Assembly (NCBI GenBank): GCA_903952145.1
Contig: CAJBES010000096.1
Span: 1 to 64,000 of the forward strand
DNA from: an uncultured Opitutaceae bacterium
GTDB lineage: Bacteria > Verrucomicrobiota > Verrucomicrobiia > Opitutales > Opitutaceae
Direction of reading: 5' to 3'
DNA length: 64,000 nt
Shown here: one piece after another, positions 31,888 to 40,797 of the stretch
Numbering within the stretch: the first letter of the stretch is position 1
How the letters are laid out: every line of letters starts with the position of its first letter
Notes under the pieces: model-generated
Told to the model about the DNA's origin: nothing
Seen by the model: the letters and a program-made list of their open reading frames with translations, nothing else
Database searches by the model: none
Made by a program: the position numbers and the translations under genes

Positions 31888-34065
31888 ATGGCCAAGAAGA
31901 AATCCTCCAATAACAACGACCAGTCCGAACTGCCGCTCGGCGGCGACGATACACCGGTGAACGCAAAACCTGAAACCGGAAACCTGAAACCGGAGGTATC
32001 CGAAACCTCAGGTCCCAAGTCTCAGATCTCTGGTCTCTCCGGCGTTGCGGCCGCGACCGAGGCTCCGCCACCCAAGCGCAAGAAGGGCGAGAAAGTGCAG
32101 GACGACCCGGCTCCGCTCGCGCAGAGCTACCGCAACTGGTTCCTCGACTACGCCTCCTACGTCATCCTCGACCGCGCCGTCCCGCATATCGACGACGGAC
32201 TGAAGCCCGTTCAGCGCCGTGTCCTTCACACCCTCTGGGACATGGACGACGGCCGCTTCCACAAGGTCGCCAACGTCGTCGGCGCCACGATGAAGCTCCA
32301 CCCGCACGGCGACGCCTCCATCGGTGCCGCGCTCGTGTCCATCGGCCAGCGCGCCTGGCTCATCGAGCCGCAGGGCAACTACGGCAACATGCTTACCGGT
32401 GACGAGGCCGCCGCGCCCCGTTACATCGAGGCCCGCCTGACCGCCTTCGCCAAGGACGTCCTCTTCAACCCGAAGACCACCACCTGGCAGCTCAGCTACG
32501 ACGGGCGCAACAAGGAGCCCATCACCCTCCCCGCCAAGTTTCCCATCGTCCTTCTCGAGGGCGCCGACGGCATCGCGGTCGGCCTTTCGACCAAGATCCT
32601 CCCGCACAACTTCAACGACCTCTGCCGCGCGGCCATCAACCACCTCCAGGGGAAAACCTTCCGCATCCTCCCCGACTTCCCCACCGGCGGCACCGCCGAC
32701 TTCGCGGAATACAACGACGGCGAGCGCGGCGGCAAGGTGAAGGTCCGCGCCAAGATCGAGGAGCGCTCCAAATACCTCCTCGCCATCACCGAACTCCCCT
32801 ACGGCGTCACCACCGAGAGCCTCATCGAGTCCATCCTCGCCGCCAACGCCAAGGGCAAGATCAAGGTCAAGCACGTCGACGACAACACCGCCGACAAGGT
32901 CGAGATCCTCGTCCACCTCCCGCAGGGCTCCGAGCCCGACAAGGTCATCCAGCAGCTCTACGTCTTCACCAGCTGCCAGGTGCAGCTCAACCCCGCCGCC
33001 TGCGTCATCGTCCGCGACCCCAAGACCGGCGACGACAAGCCGCACTTCCTCGGTGTCCGCGACATCCTCAAGACCAGCGCCGAGGCCACCCGCGAGCTCC
33101 TCAAGCTCGAACTCGAGATCAAGCTCGGCGAACTCGAGCAGCAGTGGCACTGGGATTCCCTCGAGCGCATCTTCATCGAGGAGCGCATCTACCGCCTCAT
33201 CGAAAAATCCAAGACCTGGGAAAGTGTCCTCGCCGAGATCCGCGGCGGCCTGAAACCATTCCTCAAGCAGCTCAAGCGCGACGTGACCGACGAGGACATC
33301 ACGCGCCTCACCGAGATCCGCATCAAGCGCATCTCCGCCTACAACCGCTTCCAGGCCGACGAGGCCATGAAGAAGATCGAGGAGGGCATCAAGGAGACGA
33401 AGGCCAACCTCAGGAGACTCACCGAATATGCCGTCGCCTGGTTCGAGATGCTGCAGGAGAAATACGGCAAGGGCCGGAAGCGCCTCACCAGCTACGACGA
33501 GATCGAGCAGATCGACGCCTCGGAGGTGGTCTCGGCCAACCAGCGCCTCTACGTCAACCGCGAGGACGGCTTCATCGGACTAAACTGGCGCCAGCACACC
33601 TTTGTGTCGGAGTGCAGCATCCTCGACAGTGCGCTCTGCATCATGGCCGACGGCTCGCTCAAGGTCTCCAAGGTGGCCGACAAGATATTCATGGGCCGCG
33701 AGATCATCCACTGCGCCGTGTGGCCGAAGGAGGGCGACGCCAACTTCTACACGATGATCTACCAGGACAAGGCGACCGGGAAGGCCTTCGCCAAGAAATT
33801 CCAGATCGGCGGGTTGTCCCGCGACAAACTCTATCCGCTGGTGAAGAGCGAAGGCTCGCGCGTGGTATTTTTTGAGGTCAGCGCGAAGGAGAAGGACATG
33901 CCCAAGACGGTCCATGTTTCACTCGACGGTCGCGGCAAGGCGCGCATCCGCGAGTTCGATTTCGATCTGACCCGCGTCCCAGTCAGCACCCGCACGGCCA
34001 AGGGACTGACGGTAACGAAGTGGAACATCAAGGACGTGAAGCGCAACGACCTCGCCCTGGGGTAG
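31888..34065 (+). CDS. Type IIA DNA topoisomerase subunit A (ParC/GyrA-like)
   Basis: FLDYASYVILDRAVPHIDDGLKPVQRRVLHTLWDM, HPHGDASIGAALV, catalytic AAAPRYIEARLT, IAVGLSTKILPHNF. Confidence 0.92.
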   Translation: MAKKKSSNNNDQSELPLGGDDTPVNAKPETGNLKPEVSETSGPKSQISGLSGVAAATEAPPPKRKKGEKVQDDPAPLAQSYRNWFLDYASYVILDRAVPHIDDGLKPVQRRVLHTLWDMDDGRFHKVANVVGATMKLHPHGDASIGAALVSIGQRAWLIEPQGNYGNMLTGDEAAAPRYIEARLTAFAKDVLFNPKTTTWQLSYDGRNKEPITLPAKFPIVLLEGADGIAVGLSTKILPHNFNDLCRAAINHLQGKTFRILPDFPTGGTADFAEYNDGERGGKVKVRAKIEERSKYLLAITELPYGVTTESLIESILAANAKGKIKVKHVDDNTADKVEILVHLPQGSEPDKVIQQLYVFTSCQVQLNPAACVIVRDPKTGDDKPHFLGVRDILKTSAEATRELLKLELEIKLGELEQQWHWDSLERIFIEERIYRLIEKSKTWESVLAEIRGGLKPFLKQLKRDVTDEDITRLTEIRIKRISAYNRFQADEAMKKIEEGIKETKANLRRLTEYAVAWFEMLQEKYGKGRKRLTSYDEIEQIDASEVVSANQRLYVNREDGFIGLNWRQHTFVSECSILDSALCIMADGSLKVSKVADKIFMGREIIHCAVWPKEGDANFYTMIYQDKATGKAFAKKFQIGGLSRDKLYPLVKSEGSRVVFFEVSAKEKDMPKTVHVSLDGRGKARIREFDFDLTRVPVSTRTAKGLTVTKWNIKDVKRNDLALG

Positions 34066-34092
34066 GGCGCGTTATCCTTAACGCGCCGTTTA
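34066..34092 (+). terminator. Hairpin after parC-like gene; also REP-like
   Basis: GGCGCGTTA-tcct-TAACGCGCC perfect 9-bp stem followed by gttt; preceded by GTAG overlapping the stop codon. Confidence 0.5.
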
Positions 34093-34118
34093 CCTGTCAG
34101 TGATCTGTGTTCATCAAG

Positions 34119-34145
34119 GTAGGGCGCAACCGCCGGGTGCGCCGG
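34119..34145. repeat. REP-like hairpin with GTAG head
   Basis: GTAG GGCGCA-aCCgccGGg-TGCGCC. Confidence 0.5.
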
Positions 34146-34315
34146 TTGCTCACGCAGAGCCGCCGGGCGGCAGAGGCGCTGAGAGAATTGGCCACAAAAG
34201 GCTCAAAAAACGCAAAAGGGCAGGGCGGAGCCAACGTGCCACCGCAGCTCGGTCCAGAGTCAAAACCTGACGACCATAGATCGCCATGCCTGCGGTGAGC
34301 TTGTCGAACCCGTCG

Positions 34316-34463
34316 CATGGGCTCGATGGCCGCTCCGGTGCCCGCGTCCGCAAAATCGACTTCAACCTCACCCCAGTCCCAGTTTCCGCCTGCACCGCCA
34401 AGGTCCTCACCGGCACCATGTGGTCGATCAAAGAAGAGAAGTGAAACGACCTCGCTTTAAATG
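34316..34463 (+). pseudogene. Decayed duplicate of the parC-like 3' end
   Basis: LDGRSGARVRKIDFNLTPVPVSACTAKVLTGTMWSIKEEK*NDLALN aligns without gaps to LDGRGKARIREFDFDLTRVPVSTRTAKGLTVTKWNIKDVKRNDLALG (30/47 identical by my count) at a constant 400-bp offset; in-frame TGA replaces Arg. Confidence 0.8.
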
Positions 34464-34582
34464 AATCCTACGGCTTGTGACTTTTCATTCCAATGCATTG
34501 TAAGTCTTTTCAGTAAGATGCAGATACAGAAGCCCGCTCGGCACCGATTCCAGGTTGGAGTTATTGCGGCGGCTGGTCTACT

Positions 34583-35207
34583 GTGAGGCTTGCCATGAAT
34601 TTTTGCCGAGCCATTGCCCTCGGTGTGGTCGGCCTGCTCCTTGCGGGTGACTGCTTCGGATGGCAGCATGACGTGACCCTCCGGGGGGGCGCGTTTGCCA
34701 AGGTCAGAACCGCGGCCAACGGCCTCCTGATCGGCCGGATTGAGGCCGATAGCATCGTGCATGACCGCCCATGCCAAAAGGGCTGGCTGCATCTCCATCC
34801 CAACGGCGTGGCTTCGGCGTTCACCGCCGCGCGGGAGATCAGACTCGCGCGTGCCGCGATTCCCGCCGGCACCTGGGTGCGGCAGAACCCGGACGGCGTG
34901 GTCACGGTCTGCGCCTTTCTACAGGACACCGAGGTTCAGGGCCACCGGTGTCGTGGCACCGGCGGTCCCAAGGGGGTGCAGGTGTCGTTTTATCCTGATG
35001 GCGCACTCAAGCAGTTCTTCCCGCCGCAGCCCGACCACCATCAACGGGGTGCCCTGCGCCACGGGTTTGGTCCGCGGCTGGATCGAGCTGCACGAAAACG
35101 GCCGGCTCAAATCCTGCCGCCTCGCCGATGACCTCGTGCGCGACAGCCGGAAACTGCGCAAGGGCACACGGATCACGCTCACGCCCGACGGGAAGATCGA
35201 GTCCTGA
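34583..35207 (+). pseudogene. Frameshifted secreted protein with internal repeats
   Basis: Signal-peptide ORF 34583..35131 loses similarity near 35030; continuation (TTINGVPCATGLVRGWIELHENGRLKSC...) is in the frame of ORF 34740..35207. Confidence 0.7.
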
Positions 35208-35306
35208 TAAGACCGCCAGAAGCCATCCTATCCGCTGGTTGCTGCCGCCGGTTCCTAGCTTGCCTCCCGGGTTGTCTTTCCCGGCGGGACCGCTCTAATC
35301 TCCGGC

Positions 35307-36002
35307 ATGTGCAAACGTGTTCTCTGCGTGCCGCTGGCCCTCGGCGTCGCCTTGGTCCTCGCCGGTTGCTCCACCACCTTGAGTCCGTCGCCGGCGTCCA
35401 CCGCCGTCCCCGAGCCGACCAACCTCACCGTGCGCAAGCAGCAGGTGGCGGGTTATGTGAATTCCGGAGAATACGGCCGGGAAATCGCCCGGGTCGCGCT
35501 GGAAGCCAACAAATTCCTGACCAAGCAGGCACCGCGGCTCGCCGCCGAGGGCAAAAAAATCGCCGTGGTGTTCGACATCGATGACACGACTTTGACCAAC
35601 TATCCGCACATCCTGGCCAACGATTTCGGCTCCTCGTCGAAAATTTGGGCGGCATGGGTCGCCGAGGGCCGGGCCCACGCGATCATCCCGGTGCAGACGG
35701 TCTACGACACCGCCTTGCGCCTGAAACTGGCGGTGTTTTTCATCACGGGACGCACGGAGAGCGAGCGGCTCAGCACGGAAAAAAACCTGCGCGATGTCGG
35801 CTATGAAGCCTGGACCGGCATCTACTGCCAGCCCGACGACTACAAGGGCACGACCCGGGCTTTCAAGACGGGGGTGCGCCGGAAACTGGTCGCCGAGGGC
35901 CATGTGATTCTGGCCAACATCGGCGACCAAGCCAGCGACCTTGAGGGCGGGCGGGCGGAGCGGACCTTCAAGCTCCCCAATCCCTTCTATCTGACCGAGT
36001 GA
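35307..36002 (+). CDS. HAD-superfamily (subfamily IIIB) acid phosphatase-like lipoprotein
   Basis: Lipobox LAGC; VVFDIDDTTLTNYPHI; AVFFITGRTESERLSTEKNL; ILANIGDQASDLEGG. Confidence 0.88.
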   Translation: MCKRVLCVPLALGVALVLAGCSTTLSPSPASTAVPEPTNLTVRKQQVAGYVNSGEYGREIARVALEANKFLTKQAPRLAAEGKKIAVVFDIDDTTLTNYPHILANDFGSSSKIWAAWVAEGRAHAIIPVQTVYDTALRLKLAVFFITGRTESERLSTEKNLRDVGYEAWTGIYCQPDDYKGTTRAFKTGVRRKLVAEGHVILANIGDQASDLEGGRAERTFKLPNPFYLTE

Positions 36003-36070
36003 GGGCGGGGCCCCGAACTATTTACATGCCTGGGTTTTGAATGCCGGCAGGCCTTCGCTGGTGGACGGCC

Positions 36071-36090
36071 GTAGCGCCTGCAAGCAGGCG
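36071..36090. repeat. REP-like hairpin with GTAG head
   Basis: GTAG CGCCTGC-aa-GCAGGCG. Confidence 0.5.
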
Positions 36091-36260
36091 GTCTGCGCAA
36101 GAGCAAATAATCAGGGCGATCGGTATAACCTGCCCATCACGAAATGTCTGTTTGGGTTGAAACGTTGGCATAAACGCAGACGAAAAGGCGGCGCGCACTG
36201 TCCCCAAGACGCTTTTAGCGGGAGGCGGCCGGGAAAGCCCGATGGCGTTGTCGCGCAGGC

Positions 36261-36290
36261 AAAAAAAAGCCGCACTGGAACAGTGCGGCT
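36261..36290 (-). terminator. Rho-independent terminator of the downstream-coordinate minus-strand gene
   Basis: Minus strand AGCCGCACTG-ttc-CAGTGCGGCT followed by TTTTTTT; perfect 10-bp stem. Confidence 0.85.
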
Positions 36291-36317
36291 GCAAGATGAC
36301 GGGCGGCGCGGCCGGAC

Positions 36318-37130
36318 TTACCGTGCCGGTTGCTGGGCCTGAATCTCGGTGAGGCGTTTCTCAATAACACCCATTTTGGCGACGAGATCCTGCGCAATCT
36401 TTTCCTTGTCGCGTTTTTCCACGATGTTGAAATTGGCCACGTCCTTCACGACATTGGCGGGCAGGGTGAGCAGTCGCGTCAGCAGGCCCTGATCCTTCAG
36501 CGAGCTGATATAGAGCGCGGTGATCTCATGGGACAGCACGATGGAATCTTGGGCGATCGCCTGGGTGGCCTGCAGGTTGTTGTTCAACTTCTGGTTCTTC
36601 GCCAGTTCCGAGGTCAGGACGGTGCCGACCTGGTCGGAAATCTTCTGGCTGTAGGTGGCGATGGATTCGCGGGTGAGATTCTGGTCCTTGGACATCTCCG
36701 TGAGGATGGGCTGGATTTTTTCCGCCATGCGGCTGGAAACCTTGTCCACCTGTTCGTTCTGCATCTGCTCGGCCTCCTCGGGTGTCTTCGGGAGGGCATT
36801 GTAAGGCATCACCTTTTTGGCGACGGCCTCGGCGAGCTGGTTGATCTTCTCCGCGTTGAGTTTGGTGACCTCTTCGTCGGTCATGAAGACATCGGCAGCC
36901 CGCTTGGAAATGGCGTCCTTGAGCAGCTTGTCCACGGCCTCGATCTGCCGGCGGTTGTCCTCGGCGGCGACCTTGAGGGCATCGTTTTGTTCGCGCAGCG
37001 GCGCAAGTTCCGCCTGCTGCTTGACGGACATTTCCGAGACGGTCCGCTGGTGGATCCAGAAGGCGGAAGCCACGACAAGGATCACCGTGAGCAGAATGGT
37101 GGGAAGCTGGTCTTTAAGTTTTTGCCACAT
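36318..37130 (-). CDS. TM-anchored coiled-coil protein of unknown function
   Basis: N-terminal TM (TILLTVILVVASAFWI) then long charged heptad-rich region; own terminator. Confidence 0.7.
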   Translation of the reverse strand: MWQKLKDQLPTILLTVILVVASAFWIHQRTVSEMSVKQQAELAPLREQNDALKVAAEDNRRQIEAVDKLLKDAISKRAADVFMTDEEVTKLNAEKINQLAEAVAKKVMPYNALPKTPEEAEQMQNEQVDKVSSRMAEKIQPILTEMSKDQNLTRESIATYSQKISDQVGTVLTSELAKNQKLNNNLQATQAIAQDSIVLSHEITALYISSLKDQGLLTRLLTLPANVVKDVANFNIVEKRDKEKIAQDLVAKMGVIEKRLTEIQAQQPAR

Positions 37131-37254
37131 GACGTGTATGGGGTTGAAGCGGTTAACAGATATGCAGGGTAACAGGAGAAGAGGGGAAAAAGCAACGCTG
37201 CGCTCGGACGGCTTTTCGATTTGAGATTGCCCGGACGCGGGGCAGGTTGGGCGC

Positions 37255-37575
37255 GTGAGCCTCAACCGCTGTGAGCAAATGATTCATGACTATCTCCAAG
37301 GGCATCCCGACGAGAGACAACACTGGCGGGAGAAAGTTCGCACAATCGTGAAGAGCAATGCCGACGCCCAGGCCGCGGTGGACCGGCTGCAGGGGGAGTT
37401 GTGGGCCTATTTGGTCGAGCGCAGCGCCGTCGTGGAGCCGTTTCGCGGCGCGGCCCAGCGGGAGGGGCTGCACCGCACCAGCACGCGCAATCTCGCCGAA
37501 TACCTGATCCGATTTTGGACAGAGCCACGGCCCAAGCGCCGGACTCCGGCGGAGAAATCAGCAGATTTATTTTGA
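37255..37575 (+). CDS. Conserved hypothetical protein (106 aa)
   Basis: Well-formed ORF followed by strong hairpins. Confidence 0.55.
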   Translation: MSLNRCEQMIHDYLQGHPDERQHWREKVRTIVKSNADAQAAVDRLQGELWAYLVERSAVVEPFRGAAQREGLHRTSTRNLAEYLIRFWTEPRPKRRTPAEKSADLF

Positions 37576-37658
37576 AACCTTTGGCGAGCGCACGCGTCCT
37601 AGACGGTATGCCCGTTTCTCCTCCGCTTAGCGGGGGAGCTTGGGGTAAGTAAGCAATA

Positions 37659-37694
37659 GCGGGCCGTCTAGGGGTAGACGGCCCGCTTCCTTTT
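37659..37694 (+). terminator. Strong intrinsic terminator
   Basis: GCGGGCCGTCTA-gggg-TAGACGGCCCGC perfect 12-bp stem followed by TTCCTTTT. Confidence 0.8.
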
Positions 37695-37822
37695 ACGGCG
37701 GTGACGGCCGGGGGGGCGAAAGCGGCACGGAGGTCACGGACAGGTGACATTAGAGGGATTTCTCAACTCCATTATTTACAAACGCCACGGTTCGTGCATG
37801 GTTACTAACAAGATATCCACCG

Positions 37823-39364
37823 ATGGAAAACCTGCGCGGGGCGACTGCCCCAAATTCGCGGATGCGGATCACGGCCAAGGTGAAGACCTTCGTGCTCGAC
37901 ACGAACGTTTTGCTGCACGATCCGCAATCGATCTTCAAATTCGAGGAAAACAACCTCGCCATTCCGGTGGAGGTCTTGGAGGAGCTCGATGCCATCAAGG
38001 GCGAGCAGTCCACGGAACGCGGCCGCAACGCCCGCCGGGTCCATCGGATCCTGCAGGAACTGTTGCCCGATTCCCGCGCGATGCATGAGGGTGTGGAATT
38101 GCCGAACGGCGGCACGCTCTCCATTATCATCAATCCCTATCTGATTGATCCAGCACGCAATTCCCCGGCCATGGTGCGGTTGCGGGCGATCCTGCCCGAC
38201 CTGACTAAAAAAGACAATCGTATCATCGCCGCCGCGCTCTTTGTGCAGGAACAGTTTCCGCCCCCGACGATTCTGGTCACGAAGGATGTGAATGTGCAGC
38301 TCAAGGCCCGGGCCGTCGGTCTGGAGTCCGAGGACTATCTCAATGACAAGGTGCCGGAAGTCGACGACGAGGCCAGTTACCGTGAGATTTCCCTCAGCAT
38401 TTACGAACTGCAGCGCTTCTGCTCCGAGGGCGCTTTTGAGATCGAAGGCTCAGCTGCCAAGCCACTCTATCTCAACGAATACCTCCTGCTCCGCTCCGAC
38501 GAGGGCAAGACCATGCCGGCCCGCTATTTTGGCGACGGCGTTGTTCGCCGGCTCAAGCTGCCCGATTTTGTGAAGGCCCCCGGCGGCATCCCCATTCGCG
38601 CCCGCAACCTCGAGCAGCAGTTTTTCATGGATGCGCTGCTGGACGACAGCATCAACATGCTGACCTGCTTCGGCAAGGCCGGCACCGGCAAGACCCTGCT
38701 CTCCATCAGCTGCGCGTTGCACCAGACGCACGATGACCAGTCGCGCTACGACGGGGTCTCGATCTCCCGTCCCGTGATGGCCCTGGGCAAGGACATCGGT
38801 TTTCTCCCCGGCACCCTGGAAGAGAAGATGAAGCCCTGGCTGCAGCCTTATTACGACGCCCTGGAGGTGCTCATACCCTCCAAACCGCCGAAGGAGCCGC
38901 AGTTCACCGCGAAGAAGGTCTCCAAGAAAAAGCACAAGAAGCGGGACGAGCAGTTTTACGCACAGATGACTGCGCCGCAACCGAGCCATGCCAGCCACAA
39001 CGGCAGCCATGGCCATGCCCCTCCCGCCAAGCCCTACGAGCGGCTGCTCAAAACCGGTCAGGTTGAGATCGAGGCGCTGGCCTTCATCCGCGGCCGCTCG
39101 ATCGCCCGGCGTTTCTTCATCCTCGACGAGGCGCAGCAGCTCACGCCGCACGAGGTGAAGACCGTCATCACCCGTATTTCCGAGGGCTCGAAAATTGTGC
39201 TCATCGGGGATCCTGCCCAGATCGACAATCCCTATGTGGATTCCCGCAGCAACGGATTGGTCTATTGCCACAACCGGATGAAGGGCCAGGCGATCGCCGC
39301 GCATGTGAAGCTGATGAAAGGCGAGCGTTCCAGGCTGGCTGAACTTGCCGCGGATCTGCTCTGA
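37823..39364 (+). CDS. phoH: PhoH family protein (PIN domain + PhoH ATPase)
   Basis: PIN: TFVLDTNVLLHDPQSIFKFEENNLAIPVEVLEELD; PhoH: CFGKAGTGKTLLSISCAL, FILDEAQQLTPHEVKTVITRISEGSKIVLIGDPAQIDNPYVDSRSNGLVY. Confidence 0.93.
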   Translation: MENLRGATAPNSRMRITAKVKTFVLDTNVLLHDPQSIFKFEENNLAIPVEVLEELDAIKGEQSTERGRNARRVHRILQELLPDSRAMHEGVELPNGGTLSIIINPYLIDPARNSPAMVRLRAILPDLTKKDNRIIAAALFVQEQFPPPTILVTKDVNVQLKARAVGLESEDYLNDKVPEVDDEASYREISLSIYELQRFCSEGAFEIEGSAAKPLYLNEYLLLRSDEGKTMPARYFGDGVVRRLKLPDFVKAPGGIPIRARNLEQQFFMDALLDDSINMLTCFGKAGTGKTLLSISCALHQTHDDQSRYDGVSISRPVMALGKDIGFLPGTLEEKMKPWLQPYYDALEVLIPSKPPKEPQFTAKKVSKKKHKKRDEQFYAQMTAPQPSHASHNGSHGHAPPAKPYERLLKTGQVEIEALAFIRGRSIARRFFILDEAQQLTPHEVKTVITRISEGSKIVLIGDPAQIDNPYVDSRSNGLVYCHNRMKGQAIAAHVKLMKGERSRLAELAADLL

Positions 39365-39460
39365 GATGGCAGCAGGCAGGCTAGTGCAGTTGAACCCACG
39401 GGACGGTGGACGGACTGGCCGCGCTCAGTGAAAGCACGGTGTGCGACCTGTGCGCCCGAT

Positions 39461-40069
39461 TTACCACCAGCCGACCAGGAACCCCTGTGCGGCCTTGATG
39501 GCGATGACGCCGAGGTTCTTGGCCGCATGGGCCGCGAAACAGGGCAGGAGCGAGCGGCCGGGATTCCAACGCGCGAAACGCACGGTGTAAAACCACAGTG
39601 AGCCAAGGAAGACCGCGCCGGTGCTGAACCAGCCCTTGAGGCCGGTGGTCCAGACGAGGCCGCCGTCCCATTGCCACAGGAATGGGTGCAGTGCTGCGAA
39701 AAGCAGTGACGCCACGAGGATGCCGGCCCAGCGCACGACGCAGCCGCGATGGGTGATGACCAGATAGCCGCGGAAGATGAGCTCCTCGATGACAGCAGCC
39801 GCGAGCGTGTAGATTCCGAAGAGCACGGTGATGTGCGACTGCTCTCCGGCGATCCCGAGGCGGATCTCCCCCCAAGTTTCGAACAGCAGCAGCAAGAGGG
39901 CTCCTGCCACGGCCAATATTATCGCCCGGGATCCGGCCGGAACTGCGCCAGGCAGTGCCCGCGGGTGGGGCCGTCCGGCCGCCGCGGCGCGGCCATCGTC
40001 ACGCCAAAGCTTTGCCACATAAACCGTGGCGGCGATCATGAACAGGAGCAGGAGCGGTTGGTCGTTCAT
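39461..40069 (-). CDS. CPBP family intramembrane metalloprotease
   Basis: AAVIEELIFRGYLVI and LLFAALHPFLWQWD motifs in a multi-TM protein. Confidence 0.85.
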   Translation of the reverse strand: MNDQPLLLLFMIAATVYVAKLWRDDGRAAAAGRPHPRALPGAVPAGSRAIILAVAGALLLLLFETWGEIRLGIAGEQSHITVLFGIYTLAAAVIEELIFRGYLVITHRGCVVRWAGILVASLLFAALHPFLWQWDGGLVWTTGLKGWFSTGAVFLGSLWFYTVRFARWNPGRSLLPCFAAHAAKNLGVIAIKAAQGFLVGWW

Positions 40070-40260
40070 CTGGTTATAATTGGTTCACTCCAAGCTGTGT
40101 CATCGAACTTGGCCTACACCACGGGCATGGGCCCGCCAGGCGGATCAGGCTGACTTGAAGCATCTGACGGGGACGCGGGATTTGGGTCGGGGGAAGTGTG
40201 AGTGCGGGCCACCATGGCGGCAGTGCAATTGGCTCCGCTGCTCGCAACCCGGCCCCTTGG

Positions 40261-40797
40261 TCAACCGCTTTCGGCCTCCCGGGCCAGCAACCAGAGCAGA
40301 TCGGCGAGCCGGTTTACAAAACGGTGCAGCGTGGGCCGAATGCTGCGGCCGTGGGCGGGGAGGGCGACGAGACGGCGCTCGGCGCGGCGGGCGGTGACGC
40401 GCGCGATTTCCAAGGCGGCGGCCCGGGCATTGGCCCCGGGCGTGGCCCAACCGTCGAACTTCAGGCTCTTGGCCTCAAGCGCGGCGATGGCATCGTCGAT
40501 CCGGGCGGTATCAGCGTCTGTGAGTTTGGCAAACTTGGAGGCCGCATAGCGCGCGGCGTCGGCCTCGGCGCAGGCCAGCTCGCCCATCAGCGCGATGAGA
40601 TTTTGCTGCAGGGCGCCGATCAGAGTCAGGATCGAAATATCGGCCGGACCGAAATGCGGCCGCACGGCACCGAGGGCGACGTTGAGTTCGTCAAAGGTGC
40701 CCACGGCCTCGATCTGCGGGTGGTCCTTGGGCACGCGCTGGCCGTAGAGCAGTCCCGTGGTGCCGCCGTCGCCAGTGCGGGTCGCGATGGAGCTCAT
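40261..40797 (-). CDS. PduO-type ATP:cob(I)alamin adenosyltransferase
   Basis: MSSIATRTGDGGTTGLLYGQRVPKDHPQIEAVGTFDELNVALG ... ARVTARRAERRLVAL ... FVNRLADLLWLLAR. Confidence 0.93.
   Translation of the reverse strand: MSSIATRTGDGGTTGLLYGQRVPKDHPQIEAVGTFDELNVALGAVRPHFGPADISILTLIGALQQNLIALMGELACAEADAARYAASKFAKLTDADTARIDDAIAALEAKSLKFDGWATPGANARAAALEIARVTARRAERRLVALPAHGRSIRPTLHRFVNRLADLLWLLAREAESG

Noticed and set aside
32008-33150. 380-aa minus ORF rich in Leu/Glu/Asp/Gly
   Set aside because: Antisense shadow of the parC-like gene.
34150-34431. 93-aa minus ORF
   Set aside because: Antisense to the parC pseudogene and REP-like hairpins; no independent support.
34583-35207. Programmed ribosomal frameshift as explanation of the split gene
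   Set aside because: No slippery heptamer or stimulatory structure seen near 35030; neighbouring decayed parC copy favours pseudogenisation or a sequencing error.
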